Assembly: GCF_029813785.1 (NCBI RefSeq)
Contig: NZ_JARVKY010000012.1
Coordinates: 62,001 to 126,000 of the forward strand
Length of the DNA stretch: 64,000 nt
Direction of reading: 5' to 3'
Origin: Streptomyces sp. DH41
GTDB lineage: Bacteria; Actinomycetota; Actinomycetes; Streptomycetales; Streptomycetaceae
A model generated the notes under the pieces. That model ran no database searches and was not told the origin of the DNA. It worked only from the letters and a program-made list of their open reading frames with translations. Below, in pieces: positions 41,946 to 50,062 of this stretch; within the stretch, counting starts at the first letter, position 1; each line of letters begins with the position of its first letter. The translations under genes were made by a program, and so were the position numbers.

Positions 41946-43224
41946 GGTCACCGCGTCGCGGGGACGAGAAGCCTTCCAGGTCGGCGCGGGTCAGTCCGGT
42001 CAGCCGGGCGACCTCGCCGATGTCGAGGGCACCGCAGTCCAGTCCGCGCAGCAGGTAGCCGCTCAGGGCCTTGGCGGTGGCGGGCTCGTCCATGACGTCG
42101 CCACCGGTGCGGTTGGCGTAGCGGGCGAGGCGGGCGGCGGCCTGCTCGAAGCCCTCCCGGTAGAAGGCGAAGACGGCCGCGTACCGGGTCGGGATGTGAC
42201 CGGGGTGCATGTCCCAGCCCTGGTAGTAGGCGCGGGCCAGCGCACGGCGGGTGAGGCCGAAGTGCAGGCGCCAGGCGTCGTGGACCTTCTCGGTGGGGCC
42301 GACGGGCAGGACGTTGGTGGAGCCGTCCGAGACGCGTACGCCGGTGCCCGCGGCGGCGACCTGCATGACCGCCTTGGCGTGGTCGGCGGCCGGGTGGTCG
42401 CTGGCCTGGTGGGCGGCGGAGACGCCGAGGCAGGCGCTGTAGTCGAAGGTGCCGTAGTGGAGGCCGGTGGCCCGGCCCTCGGCGGCCTGGATCATGCGGG
42501 CGACGGCGGCGGTGCCGTCGGCGGCCAGGATGGACTGGCTGGTCTCGATCTGGATCTCGAAGCCGATGCGGCCGGGCTCCAGGCCGCGGGCCTTCTCGAA
42601 GGCCTCCAGGAGCCGCACCATGGCGGTGACCTGTTCGGGGTAGGTCACCTTCGGCAGGGTGAGGACCAGCCCGTCGGGCAGTCCGCCGGCCTCCATCAGG
42701 CCGCTGAGGAAGACGTCGAGCGTGCGGATGCCCCGGGCGCGCACCGGAGCCTCCATGCACTTCATGCGGATGCCCATGTACGGGGCCGCCGTGCCCTGGT
42801 CGTACGCCTCGGCGATCAGCCGGGCCGCGCGGGCGGCGGCCTCGTCCTCCTCGGCGTCCGTGCGGTTGCCGTAGCCGTCCTCGAAGTCGACGCGGAGGTC
42901 TTCGATCGGCTCGCGCTCCAGTTTGGCGCGTACGCGGCTGTACACCGGCTCGGCCAGGTCGTCGGTGAGGCCGAGGACGGCGGCGAAGGACGCGGCGTCG
43001 GGGGCGTGTTCGTCGAGGGCGGCCAGCGCCCGGTCGCCCCAGGAGCGGATCGTGTCGGCGGCGAAGACGTCGCCGGGGACGTAGACGGTGTGGACGGGCT
43101 GGCGGGTGCCCGGGTCTCCGGGGTAGCGGCGCTCCAGCTCCGCGTCGACCGGTGCGAGGGAGGCACTGATCTCCTCGCCGACGGCACCCGCGAGACTCGT
43201 CGCCACCTTCTCCTGCTGACCCAT
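41926..43224 (-). CDS. HpcH/HpaI-type aldolase, DUF6986 family
   Basis: A 432-residue TIM-barrel lyase related to CitE and malate synthase-like aldolases. Metal-binding and substrate segments include RVDFEDGYGNRTDAEED, GRIGFEIQIETSQSI (Glu ligand) and GLHYGTFDYSACLGVS. In Streptomyces this family often travels with allantoin or glyoxylate genes (memory). It probably cleaves or forms a C-C bond of a hydroxy-dicarboxylic acid or malyl-type substrate. ATG 43224 has a perfect AGGAGG. A TTCCG-N5-CGGAA dyad sits just before the ribosome site, in the form used by IclR regulators such as AllR. Confidence 0.88.
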   Translation of the reverse strand: MGQQEKVATSLAGAVGEEISASLAPVDAELERRYPGDPGTRQPVHTVYVPGDVFAADTIRSWGDRALAALDEHAPDAASFAAVLGLTDDLAEPVYSRVRAKLEREPIEDLRVDFEDGYGNRTDAEEDEAAARAARLIAEAYDQGTAAPYMGIRMKCMEAPVRARGIRTLDVFLSGLMEAGGLPDGLVLTLPKVTYPEQVTAMVRLLEAFEKARGLEPGRIGFEIQIETSQSILAADGTAAVARMIQAAEGRATGLHYGTFDYSACLGVSAAHQASDHPAADHAKAVMQVAAAGTGVRVSDGSTNVLPVGPTEKVHDAWRLHFGLTRRALARAYYQGWDMHPGHIPTRYAAVFAFYREGFEQAAARLARYANRTGGDVMDEPATAKALSGYLLRGLDCGALDIGEVARLTGLTRADLEGFSSPRRGDLTASAQ

Positions 43225-43240
43225 CCCACACCCTCCTGTT

Positions 43241-43302
43241 TTCCGCTGAACGGAATCAATAATCCGTAGAGCGAAGTTATCTGTCGGTCCCTCGCGGGTC
43301 AA
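43241..43302 (-). promoter_or_regulatory. Promoter and IclR-type operator of the aldolase gene
   Basis: On the minus strand TTGACC (43297-43302) and TAACTT (43274-43279) are spaced by 17 bases, giving a start near 43267. The dyad TTCCG-CTGAA-CGGAA (43241-43255) lies between that start and the ribosome site, where a bound protein would block transcription. Confidence 0.6.
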
Positions 43303-43319
43303 CACCATCCTGCGCAGAC

Positions 43320-43360
43320 GCCGAGGCCCCCACGACCAGGACGGTCGCGGGGGCCTCGGC
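43320..43360 (-). terminator. Terminator of the etfBA operon
   Basis: A 12-bp GC-rich stem (43320-43331 with 43349-43360) continues, after one mismatch, into a 5-bp inner stem around the loop AGGAC. It lies 27 bases past the etfA stop and before the aldolase promoter. Confidence 0.88.
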
Positions 43361-43386
43361 CGGAGTCCGGAACTCCCAGGGGATGC

Positions 43387-44349
43387 TCAGCCCTTGCGGG
43401 TCTTCACTTCCTCGGTGAGCTGCGGGACGACGTCGAAGAGGTCGCCGACGACGCCGTAGTCGACCAGGTCGAAGATCGGGGCCTCGGCGTCCTTGTTGAC
43501 CGCCACGATCGTCTTCGAGGTCTGCATGCCGGCACGGTGCTGGATCGCGCCCGAGATACCCGAGGCGATGTACAGCTGCGGCGAGACCGACTTGCCGGTC
43601 TGGCCGACCTGGTTGGTGTGCGGGTACCAGCCGGCGTCCACCGCGGCGCGCGAGGCACCGACGGCCGCGCCGAGCGAGTCGGCGAGCGCCTCGATGATCG
43701 CGAAGTTCTCCGCGCCGTTGACGCCACGGCCGCCGGAGACGACGATCGCGGCCTCGGTCAGCTCCGGACGCCCGGTCGACTCGCGCGGCGTGCGCGCGGT
43801 GACCTTGGTGCCGGTCGCGGCGGCGGAGAAGGACACCGACAGGGCCTCGACGGCACCGGCGGCCGGGGCCGGCTCGACGGCCGCGCTGTTCGGCTTGACC
43901 GTGATGACCGGGGTGCCCTTGGAGACCCGGGACTTGGTGGTGAAGGCGGCGGCGAACACCGACTGGGTGGCCACCGGGCCCTCGTCGCCGGCCTCGAGGT
44001 CGACGGCGTCGGTGATGATGCCGGAGCCCAGGCGCAGCGCCAGGCGGGCGGCGATCTCCTTGCCCTCGGCGGAGGACGGGACCAGCACGGCGGCCGGGGA
44101 GACGGCCTCGTGGGCGGCCTGGAGGGCGTCCACCTTGGGCACGACCAGGTAGTCGGCGTACTCGGCGGCCTCACTGGTGAGGACCTTCACCGCGCCGTGC
44201 TCGGCGAGCGTGGCGGCGGTGTCACCGGCGCCGGCGCCCAGCGCCACCGCGACCGGCGAACCGATGCGGCGGGCGAGGGTCAGCAGCTCCAGGGTGGGCT
44301 TGCGGACGGCACCGTCCACGTGGTCGACGTAGACGAGAACTTCAGCCAT
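43387..44349 (-). CDS. etfA: Electron transfer flavoprotein alpha subunit
   Basis: A 320-residue subunit that carries the FAD of the ETF heterodimer and passes electrons from acyl-CoA and other dehydrogenases to the quinone pool. The N-terminal adenine-nucleotide-hydrolase-like domain starts MAEVLVYVDHVDG. The FAD domain has VVSGGRGVNGAENFAIIEAL, TGKSVSPQLYIASGISGAIQ and AIVAVNKD-like segments (TIVAVNKDAEAPIF). ATG 44349 has GGAGAG upstream, 66 bases after etfB. No etf-quinone oxidoreductase gene follows within the window; a terminator ends the operon. Confidence 0.97.
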   Translation of the reverse strand: MAEVLVYVDHVDGAVRKPTLELLTLARRIGSPVAVALGAGAGDTAATLAEHGAVKVLTSEAAEYADYLVVPKVDALQAAHEAVSPAAVLVPSSAEGKEIAARLALRLGSGIITDAVDLEAGDEGPVATQSVFAAAFTTKSRVSKGTPVITVKPNSAAVEPAPAAGAVEALSVSFSAAATGTKVTARTPRESTGRPELTEAAIVVSGGRGVNGAENFAIIEALADSLGAAVGASRAAVDAGWYPHTNQVGQTGKSVSPQLYIASGISGAIQHRAGMQTSKTIVAVNKDAEAPIFDLVDYGVVGDLFDVVPQLTEEVKTRKG

Positions 44350-44401
44350 GGGACTTCTTCTCTCCTGCTTGCGAGATATGAGGGGCGGTCGGCGAATCCG
44401 G

Positions 44402-44423
44402 GGCTCAGATGAGGCTCAGATGA
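44402..44423. repeat. 11-bp tandem duplication at the etfB stop
   Basis: GGCTCAGATGA occurs twice in a row (44402-44412, 44413-44423). The copy at 44413-44423 contains the etfB stop codon and its last codons, so the second copy looks like a recent duplication outside the gene. Confidence 0.85.
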
Positions 44424-45204
44424 ACTTCTGGCCCGCGAGGAACTCGGCGAGCTGCTTGCCGCCCTCGCCCTCGTCCTTGACGATCGTGCCCGCGGTACGC
44501 GCCGGGCGCTCGGCCGCCGACTCGACGACCGTGTAGGCGTTCTCGAGACCGACCTCGTCCTCGTCGATGTCGAGGTCGGACAGGTCCCAGGCCTGAACCG
44601 GCTTCTTCTTGGCCGCCATGATGCCCTTGAAGGACGGGTAACGCGCCTCGCCCGACTGGTCGGTGACCGACACGACGGCCGGCAGCGACGCCTGAAGCTG
44701 CTCCGTGGCGGAGTCGCCGTCACGACGGCCCTTCACGGTGCCGTCCTCGACCGACACCTCCGACAGCAGCGTCACCTGCGGCACGCCCAGGCGCTCCGCG
44801 AGCAGCGCCGGTACGACGCCCATGGTGCCGTCGGTGGAGGCCATGCCGGAGATGACCAGGTCGTAGCCGGCCTTCTCGACGGCCTTGGCCAGCACCAGGG
44901 AGGTGCCGATGGCGTCGGTGCCGTGCAGGTCGTCGTCCTCGACGTGGATCGCCTTGTCCGCGCCCATGGACAGCGCCTTGCGCAGCGCGTCCTTGGCGTC
45001 CTCCGGGCCCACCGTCAGGACGGTGATCTCCACGTCGTCGTCGGAGTTCTCCGAGATCTGGAGTGCCTGCTCGACCGCGTACTCGTCCAGCTCGGAGAGC
45101 AGGCCGTCCACGTCGTCCCGGTCGACGGTCAGGTCATCGGCGAAGTGCCGGTCGCCGGTGGCGTCGGGCACGTACTTCACAGTGACAACGATCCTCAAGC
45201 TCAC
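44416..45204 (-). CDS. etfB: Electron transfer flavoprotein beta subunit
   Basis: A 262-residue partner of EtfA that binds AMP and contacts donor dehydrogenases. MSLRIVVTVKYVPDATGDR opens the domain, DEYAVEQALQI is the conserved helix, and ISGMASTDGTMGVVPALLAE contributes to nucleotide binding. GTG 45204 has AGGAGAG. It leads the etfB-etfA unit. A 22-bp dyad lies 31-52 bases upstream over the probable transcription start. Confidence 0.97.
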   Translation of the reverse strand: MSLRIVVTVKYVPDATGDRHFADDLTVDRDDVDGLLSELDEYAVEQALQISENSDDDVEITVLTVGPEDAKDALRKALSMGADKAIHVEDDDLHGTDAIGTSLVLAKAVEKAGYDLVISGMASTDGTMGVVPALLAERLGVPQVTLLSEVSVEDGTVKGRRDGDSATEQLQASLPAVVSVTDQSGEARYPSFKGIMAAKKKPVQAWDLSDLDIDEDEVGLENAYTVVESAAERPARTAGTIVKDEGEGGKQLAEFLAGQKFI

Positions 45205-45234
45205 GCCGGCTCTCCTACTGCATCGACATTTCAG

Positions 45235-45256
45235 TGCTGCCTGCTTGCAGGCAGCA
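45235..45256. promoter_or_regulatory. Dyad at the etfB promoter
   Basis: TGCTGCCTGC (45235-45244) and GCAGGCAGCA (45247-45256) are perfect 10-bp arms around TT. The right arm overlaps a -10-like TATGCT (minus strand, 45253-45258), so a bound repressor would cover the start site. Further upstream TACT-CGTC-AGTA (45313-45324) and AAGCGCTT (45348-45355) are weaker dyads. Confidence 0.55.
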
Positions 45257-45424
45257 TAGGCGCCCCAAGCGGCCGATCCCGGTCGGGGCGACCTGCGCTC
45301 CCACCGGAATATTACTCGTCAGTACACCCAGTTCTTTCCCGCTAAGCAAGCGCTTTGAACTGTGACCTTCGCAACGCAGCGTAACCGGAACCCGACGGCT
45401 TCGCAGCAGTGTCCCGGTGACCGG

Positions 45425-45934
45425 TCAGTCGCGCAGTCCGCTGTAACGCCCCTGGTGGTACAGCAGAGGACTGCCGGCACCCGCGGAGTCACCGAGGAGA
45501 ACCTCCGCCAGCACGATGCGATGGTCCCCCGCGGGCACGCGGCCGACGACGCGGCACACGATCCAGGCGAGGACGCCGTTCAGCACGGGCACGCCCTCGG
45601 GGCCCTCGCGCCAAGCGGTGGGCGGGGCGAAGCGGTCGGCGCCACTGCGGGCGAAGGTGGCCGCGAGGCCCTGCTGGTGCTCGCCGAGCAGGTGGACGCC
45701 GACGTACTCGGCCTCGGACACCGCGGGCCAGCTGGAGGAGCCGGTGCCGATGCCGAAGGAGAGCAGCGGCGGCTCGGCGGACACGGAGGTGAGGGACGTG
45801 GCCGTGAAACCCACCGGGCCGGCGTCACCGCGCGCGGTGATCACGGAAACCCCCGCCGCGTGCCGCCGGAAGGCGGACCGCAGCAGGTCGGAGGCGGCGA
45901 GCCGCGGCGCGGCGAGGTCGGGTGTGGCCGTCAT
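45425..45934 (-). CDS. Flavin reductase family protein
   Basis: A 169-residue FMN-binding split-barrel protein of the HpaC/DIM6-NTAB type that supplies reduced flavin to a monooxygenase or acts as an NAD(P)H:flavin reductase. The signature RSAFRRHAAGVSVITARGD is at about residue 18, followed by GFTATSLTSVSAEPPLLSFG. VHLLGEHQQGLAATFAR is the next conserved block. ATG 45934 has AGAAGGA. No partner monooxygenase lies adjacent. Confidence 0.92.
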   Translation of the reverse strand: MTATPDLAAPRLAASDLLRSAFRRHAAGVSVITARGDAGPVGFTATSLTSVSAEPPLLSFGIGTGSSSWPAVSEAEYVGVHLLGEHQQGLAATFARSGADRFAPPTAWREGPEGVPVLNGVLAWIVCRVVGRVPAGDHRIVLAEVLLGDSAGAGSPLLYHQGRYSGLRD

Positions 45935-46079
45935 TCGGAATGTCCTTCTGCGTTGCGCCTCGGCCCGAGGAGGGGGAGTGAAGGCATACGGGCCGGCTGC
46001 CGACGGGTGGCACACACAGTCAAATACGCCCGGGGAGGGGGAAGCTGTGGAGAACGCCTCACCGACGACGTGGCGGTCA

Positions 46080-46460
46080 TCACACCGCCACGCCCAGCGC
46101 GGCGATCACGTCCGCCTTGCGCGGCTGCCCCACGGCGCGCCGCACGACGCGGCCGTCGGCGTCGAGGACCAGCACGGTCGGGGTCTTGAGTACGCCGAGG
46201 GCGCGGACGAGTTCGAGGCGGTCCTCGGCGTCGATCTCGACATGGGCGACGCCGGGGACCATGCCGGCCACCTCCCCGAGGACTCGCCGAGTGGCCCGGC
46301 AGGGAGCGCAGAACGCGCTGGAGAACTGAACGAGCGTGGCGCGGGCGCCGAGGTCCGAGCCGAGGTCGGCCGCCTCGAGCCGTGGGCCGGACGTGTCGTG
46401 CCGCCTGTCGTCGCCCTGCCCGCGCACCCGCGCGCCTCCGTTCCGCCGCCACCGCGGCAC
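46080..46460 (-). CDS. Thioredoxin-domain protein
   Basis: A 126-residue thiol-disulfide protein. The active-site CxxC is CAPC in FSSAFCAPCRATRRVL (about residue 52), and the cis-Pro is in LKTPTVLVLD. It is about 20 residues longer than a bare thioredoxin at its Arg-rich N terminus. Homologues I recall have a membrane anchor before this part, but here an in-frame TGA immediately precedes the GTG, so no anchor is encoded in this frame. An ATG at 46464 is out of frame. Either a soluble form or a shortened gene. Confidence 0.8.
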   Translation of the reverse strand: MPRWRRNGGARVRGQGDDRRHDTSGPRLEAADLGSDLGARATLVQFSSAFCAPCRATRRVLGEVAGMVPGVAHVEIDAEDRLELVRALGVLKTPTVLVLDADGRVVRRAVGQPRKADVIAALGVAV

Positions 46461-46770
46461 TCATGAGCGCGCGTCACCCGCGCACGCCACCGGCCCGGCC
46501 CTGGTCCCGGTCCGGTCCAGCGCGGCCCGGTCCAAGTCCGGTCGTCCACAGGTGCAGCGTTCACGGGCCGGCGAAGATTCCCGGCTCACCGTCGTTTTTC
46601 GGCCACGAAAAGGCGGATGACGTGATGAGGATCTCGCCGCGAGCGGGCACCAAGGCTGGTACACCGGCCGTTCTTGGGGCACGATCTGCGTCAAGCCGCA
46701 AACCTACGGCTGCGTAACTTTCGACTGGGAGTCCCCTTCCCAGGCTGACAAGGAAGGGTCCGACCCGCCC
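46461..46770. other. Divergent control region of thioredoxin and acyltransferase genes
   Basis: These 310 bases hold no recognisable gene. At 46701-46720 an imperfect 20-bp dyad of form AAnnTACG-N4-CGTAnnTT lies about 50 bases before the acyltransferase start and is a candidate lipid-regulator site. AAGGAAGGG at about 46750-46758 is the acyltransferase ribosome region. Confidence 0.45.
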
Positions 46771-47499
46771 ATGGCAGAACTCGCCTACCGCCCGGCCATC
46801 GGTCTCGCCCGCACCCTGTTCAAGGTGTGGGACCTCAAGATCGACTGCCAGGGTTCGGAGAACATCCCGCGCTCGGGCGGCGCCGTGCTGGTGAGCAATC
46901 ACATCAGCTACCTGGACTTCATCTTCGACGGCCTGGCGGCGCTGCCCCAGAAGCGGCTGGTGCGCTTCATGGCGAAGGAGTCGGTCTTCCGGCACCGGGT
47001 CTCCGGTCCGCTGATGCGCAACATGAAGCACATCCCGGTGGACCGCAAGCAGGGTGAGGCGGCGTACGCGCACGCCCTCGACTCGCTGCGGTCCGGCGAG
47101 ATCATCGGAGTCTTCCCGGAGGCCACGATCTCCGAGTCGTTCACGCTGAAGAGCTTCAAGTCGGGCGCCGCGCGCCTGGCGCAGGAGGCCGGCGTCCCGC
47201 TGATCCCGATGGCGGTGTGGGGTACGCAGCGGCTGTGGACCAAGGGCCACCCGCGCAACTTCAAGCGCAGCCACACCCCGATCACCATCCGGGTCGGCGA
47301 GGCGATGGAGGCCTCCCGCGAGCAGTACGCGGGCGCCATCACCCGACGGCTGCGCGAGCGGGTGCAGGAGCTGCTGGAGGCCGCGCAGCGCGCCTACCCG
47401 GTGCGCCCCAAGGGAGCGGACGACACCTGGTGGATGCCGGCCCATCTCGGCGGCACCGCCCCGACGCAGGAGCAGCTGCGCACGGCCGAGGCGCGCTGA
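46771..47499 (+). CDS. 1-acyl-sn-glycerol-3-phosphate acyltransferase family protein
   Basis: A 242-residue membrane-associated enzyme of the PlsC type that transfers an acyl chain to lysophosphatidic acid in phospholipid synthesis. The catalytic H-x4-D motif is NHISYLDF (about residue 48), and the phosphate-binding motif FPEATISES is near residue 115. The C-terminal 60 residues are polar. AAGGAAGGG precedes ATG 46771. Streptomyces have several paralogues, so the exact acceptor is uncertain. It is convergent with the transglutaminase-like gene at 10-base distance. Confidence 0.93.
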   Translation: MAELAYRPAIGLARTLFKVWDLKIDCQGSENIPRSGGAVLVSNHISYLDFIFDGLAALPQKRLVRFMAKESVFRHRVSGPLMRNMKHIPVDRKQGEAAYAHALDSLRSGEIIGVFPEATISESFTLKSFKSGAARLAQEAGVPLIPMAVWGTQRLWTKGHPRNFKRSHTPITIRVGEAMEASREQYAGAITRRLRERVQELLEAAQRAYPVRPKGADDTWWMPAHLGGTAPTQEQLRTAEAR

Positions 47500-47509
47500 G
47501 CCGAGCGTG

Positions 47510-48082
47510 TCACAGGGTGGGCGGCAGCGTCGCCCACAGATGGGAGCGGTCGGTGGCCTCCCGCAGGACACCGACCACGACCGGATGCGGCGCGGCGTAC
47601 AGGTCCGGGTAGTCCTCCTCGCCGGCCGCCGTGTCCGGCGTGAAGGCCAGCTGTTCCCGCCCCAGGGTGAACTGGGCGTTCACGCCGGGCTTGTTGCCGC
47701 GCGGGTCCTGCCGGTGCCAGGCACCGTCGAACCGCACGGCGACCAGCCCGTGCACCACGTCGAAGCGCTGGTAGCACAGGGCGGTCGGGATGTCCTCGGC
47801 CCGCAGCAGCGCGGCGAGCGCGTGAGCCTTGGCATAACAGATGCCGGTGCGCCGCTCCAGGACGTCGGAGGCGCGCCAGGTGACGCGCGGGTCACCGGAG
47901 TCCTGCGAATGCGGGATGGTGTCGCGCACGAACTCGAAGGCCAGTCGCGCATAGGCATACGAGTCCTCCGCCTCCTTGGCGAGCTGCCCGGCCACCTCCC
48001 GTACGCGCGGGTGGTCGTGATCGATGACCTCGTCGGCGGCCAGGTAGGCGGACAGGTCAGGGGTTTTCTGGATCAGCTCCAT
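47510..48082 (-). CDS. Transglutaminase-like family protein
   Basis: A 190-residue cysteine-protease-fold protein with the transglutaminase core. The triad is Cys in RRTGICYAKAHAL (about residue 94), His in VVHGLVAVRFDG and Asp in WHRQDPRGNK. It has no signal peptide. Such proteins act as peptidases or amidases rather than true cross-linkers. ATG 48082 lies 8 bases after the -10 of a well-spaced promoter, so the message is likely leaderless; there is no ribosome site. Confidence 0.9.
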   Translation of the reverse strand: MELIQKTPDLSAYLAADEVIDHDHPRVREVAGQLAKEAEDSYAYARLAFEFVRDTIPHSQDSGDPRVTWRASDVLERRTGICYAKAHALAALLRAEDIPTALCYQRFDVVHGLVAVRFDGAWHRQDPRGNKPGVNAQFTLGREQLAFTPDTAAGEEDYPDLYAAPHPVVVGVLREATDRSHLWATLPPTL

Positions 48083-48090
48083 ACTCGCAG

Positions 48091-48120
48091 AGCATAGGAA
48101 AGCGATCACCCGTCAGTCAA
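48091..48120 (-). promoter_or_regulatory. Leaderless sigma-70-type promoter of the transglutaminase-like gene
   Basis: On the minus strand TTGACT (48115-48120) and TATGCT (48091-48096) are spaced by 18 bases. The ATG begins 8 bases after the -10, so transcription should start at or beside the start codon. Confidence 0.75.
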
Positions 48121-48168
48121 TGACTTTTCAGGTGACCGCATACCTATGCATTGCCCTGGGTGGGCTCG

Positions 48169-49239
48169 TCAGCGCGCCATCTCCTCCTTGAGGGCGGCCA
48201 CGAACGCGTCGACGTCGTCCTCGGTGGTGTCGAAGGCGCACATCCAGCGCACGTCGCCCGCGGCCTCGTCCCAGAAGTAGAAGCGGAACCGCTTCTGCAG
48301 ACGCTCGCTCACCTCGTGCGGCAACCGGGCGAAGACCGCGTTGGCCTGGACGGGGTAGAGGATCTCCACCCCGTGCACGGCGCGCACGCCCTCGGCCAGG
48401 CGCTGGGCCATCTCGTTGCCGTGCCGGGCGTTGCGCAGCCACAGGTCCTTGGCGAGCAGTGCCTCCAGCTGTACCGACACGAAGCGCATCTTGGAGGCGA
48501 GCTGCATCGACAGCTTGCGCAGGTGCTTCATGTGGCGCACGGCGCCCTGGTCGAGGACCACGACCGCCTCACCGAACAGCGCGCCGTTCTTCGTGCCGCC
48601 GAGCGAGAGCAGGTCGACGCCGACCGCGTTGGTGAACGTCCGCATCGGCACGTCCAGCGACGCGGCGGCGTTGGCTATCCGGGAGCCGTCCAGGTGCACC
48701 CTCATGCCGTGCGCGTGGGCGTGCTCGCAGATGGCGCGGATCTCGTCCGGCGTGTACAGCGTGCCGAGCTCCGTGCTCTGGGTGATCGAGACGACCTGCG
48801 GCATCGCGCGGTGCTCGTCGTCCCAGCCGTACGCCTGCCGGTCGATCAGGTCGGGCGTGAGCTTGCCGTCGGGGGTGGGGACGGTGAGCAGCTTCAGGCC
48901 GCCCATGCGCTCGGGGGCGCCGCCCTCGTCGACGTTGATGTGGGCGCTCTCGGCGCAGATCACCGCGCCCCAGCGGTCGGTGACCGCCTGGAGCGCGACG
49001 ACGTTGGCGCCGGTGCCGTTGAAGACCGGGAACGCCTCGGCGCCGGAGCCGAAGTGGCTGCGGATCACGCGCTGGAGGATCTCGGTGTACTCGTCCCCGC
49101 CGTACGCGACCTGGTGCCCGCCGTTGGCCAGGGCCAGGGCGGCGAGCACCTCCGGGTGGGCCCCGGCGTAGTTGTCACTGGCGAAACCGCGGACCTCGGG
49201 GTCGTGATGGCGACGCGCGTCGGTCTTCGGGGCGTTCAC
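48169..49239 (-). CDS. Low-specificity L-threonine aldolase family
   Basis: A 356-residue PLP enzyme that splits threonine or other beta-hydroxy amino acids to glycine and an aldehyde. The PLP Lys is in LLSLGGTKNGALFG (about residue 200), the ring-binding His in AESAHINVDEGG and the Asp in RVHLDGSRIAN. FASDNYAGAHPEVLAAL opens the fold. GTG 49239 overlaps the TGA of the SDR gene as GTGA and is preferred; GTG 49257 in frame would add 6 residues. Last gene of the DUF6421-SDR-aldolase operon. Confidence 0.93.
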   Translation of the reverse strand: MNAPKTDARRHHDPEVRGFASDNYAGAHPEVLAALALANGGHQVAYGGDEYTEILQRVIRSHFGSGAEAFPVFNGTGANVVALQAVTDRWGAVICAESAHINVDEGGAPERMGGLKLLTVPTPDGKLTPDLIDRQAYGWDDEHRAMPQVVSITQSTELGTLYTPDEIRAICEHAHAHGMRVHLDGSRIANAAASLDVPMRTFTNAVGVDLLSLGGTKNGALFGEAVVVLDQGAVRHMKHLRKLSMQLASKMRFVSVQLEALLAKDLWLRNARHGNEMAQRLAEGVRAVHGVEILYPVQANAVFARLPHEVSERLQKRFRFYFWDEAAGDVRWMCAFDTTEDDVDAFVAALKEEMAR

Positions 49240-49982
49240 GGCTTCTCGGTCAGCCACAGACGGTTTCCGTTCACTTCCGCGGCGGGCTTCTCCCAGACTC
49301 CGGCGACGGCCTCGGCGAGGTCCCGTACGTCCGTGAAGCCCGCGAACTTCGCGTTGGGGCGCTCGGCGCGCATCGCGTCGTGCACCAACGCCTTGACCAC
49401 CAGGATCGCAGCCGCGGACGTCGGCCCCTGCTCGCCCCCCGCCTTGCGGAAGTAGTCCGCCATCGCCAGCGTCCACGCCTCGGCGGCGGCCTTGGCGGCC
49501 GAGTAGGCGGCGTTGCCCGCGGTGGGGTTGCTCGCGCCGGCGGCGCTGATGAGGACGTAGCGACCGCGGTCGCTGCGCTGCAGCGCCTCGTGGAAGGCGA
49601 GGGAGGTGTGCTGGACGGTGCGGATCAGCAGCTTCTCCAGGAGGTCCCAGTCACCGAGGTCGGTCTTGGTGAAGGTCTGGCTGCCGCGCCAGCCGCCGAC
49701 GAGGTGGACCACGCCGTCGACCCGGCCGAAGTCCTCCTCGATCCGGTCGGCCCACGCACGGGTGGATTCGAGGTCGAGCAGGTCGACGGTCTCACCGGTG
49801 ACCGTGGCGCCGCCGTGCGCGTAGCGCGCCGCGTCCACCGCCTCCGCCAGCCGCTCCGGGTCGTTGTCCGAGCCGACGACCGTCGCTCCCGCCTCGGCGA
49901 GCCGCAGCAGCGCGGCCCGCCCGGCGGGTCCGCCCGCTCCGGCGACCGCGATCACCGCGCCGTCGAGCGCCCCGTTCCCCAT
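49236..49982 (-). CDS. SDR-family oxidoreductase
   Basis: A 248-residue short-chain dehydrogenase/reductase. The nucleotide-binding glycines are in IAVAGAGGPAGRAALL, the Asp after strand 2 is in VVGSDND (NAD preference likely), and the catalytic Ser and Y-x3-K are in VLISAAGASN and AAYSAAKAAAEAW. ATG 49982 has AGGAGG eight bases upstream. GTG 50066, overlapping the DUF6421 stop as GTGA, would add a 28-residue QAQAQ-rich leader from a short repeat and is less likely. The middle gene of a coupled operon. Confidence 0.92.
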   Translation of the reverse strand: MGNGALDGAVIAVAGAGGPAGRAALLRLAEAGATVVGSDNDPERLAEAVDAARYAHGGATVTGETVDLLDLESTRAWADRIEEDFGRVDGVVHLVGGWRGSQTFTKTDLGDWDLLEKLLIRTVQHTSLAFHEALQRSDRGRYVLISAAGASNPTAGNAAYSAAKAAAEAWTLAMADYFRKAGGEQGPTSAAAILVVKALVHDAMRAERPNAKFAGFTDVRDLAEAVAGVWEKPAAEVNGNRLWLTEKP

Positions 49983-50062
49983 GGTCCTCGCCTCCTGTAC
50001 CTGTGCCTGTGCTTGCTGAGCCTGTGCCTGCCGGGCGTGCTCCCGCGTGCCGCCGCCCTCGC

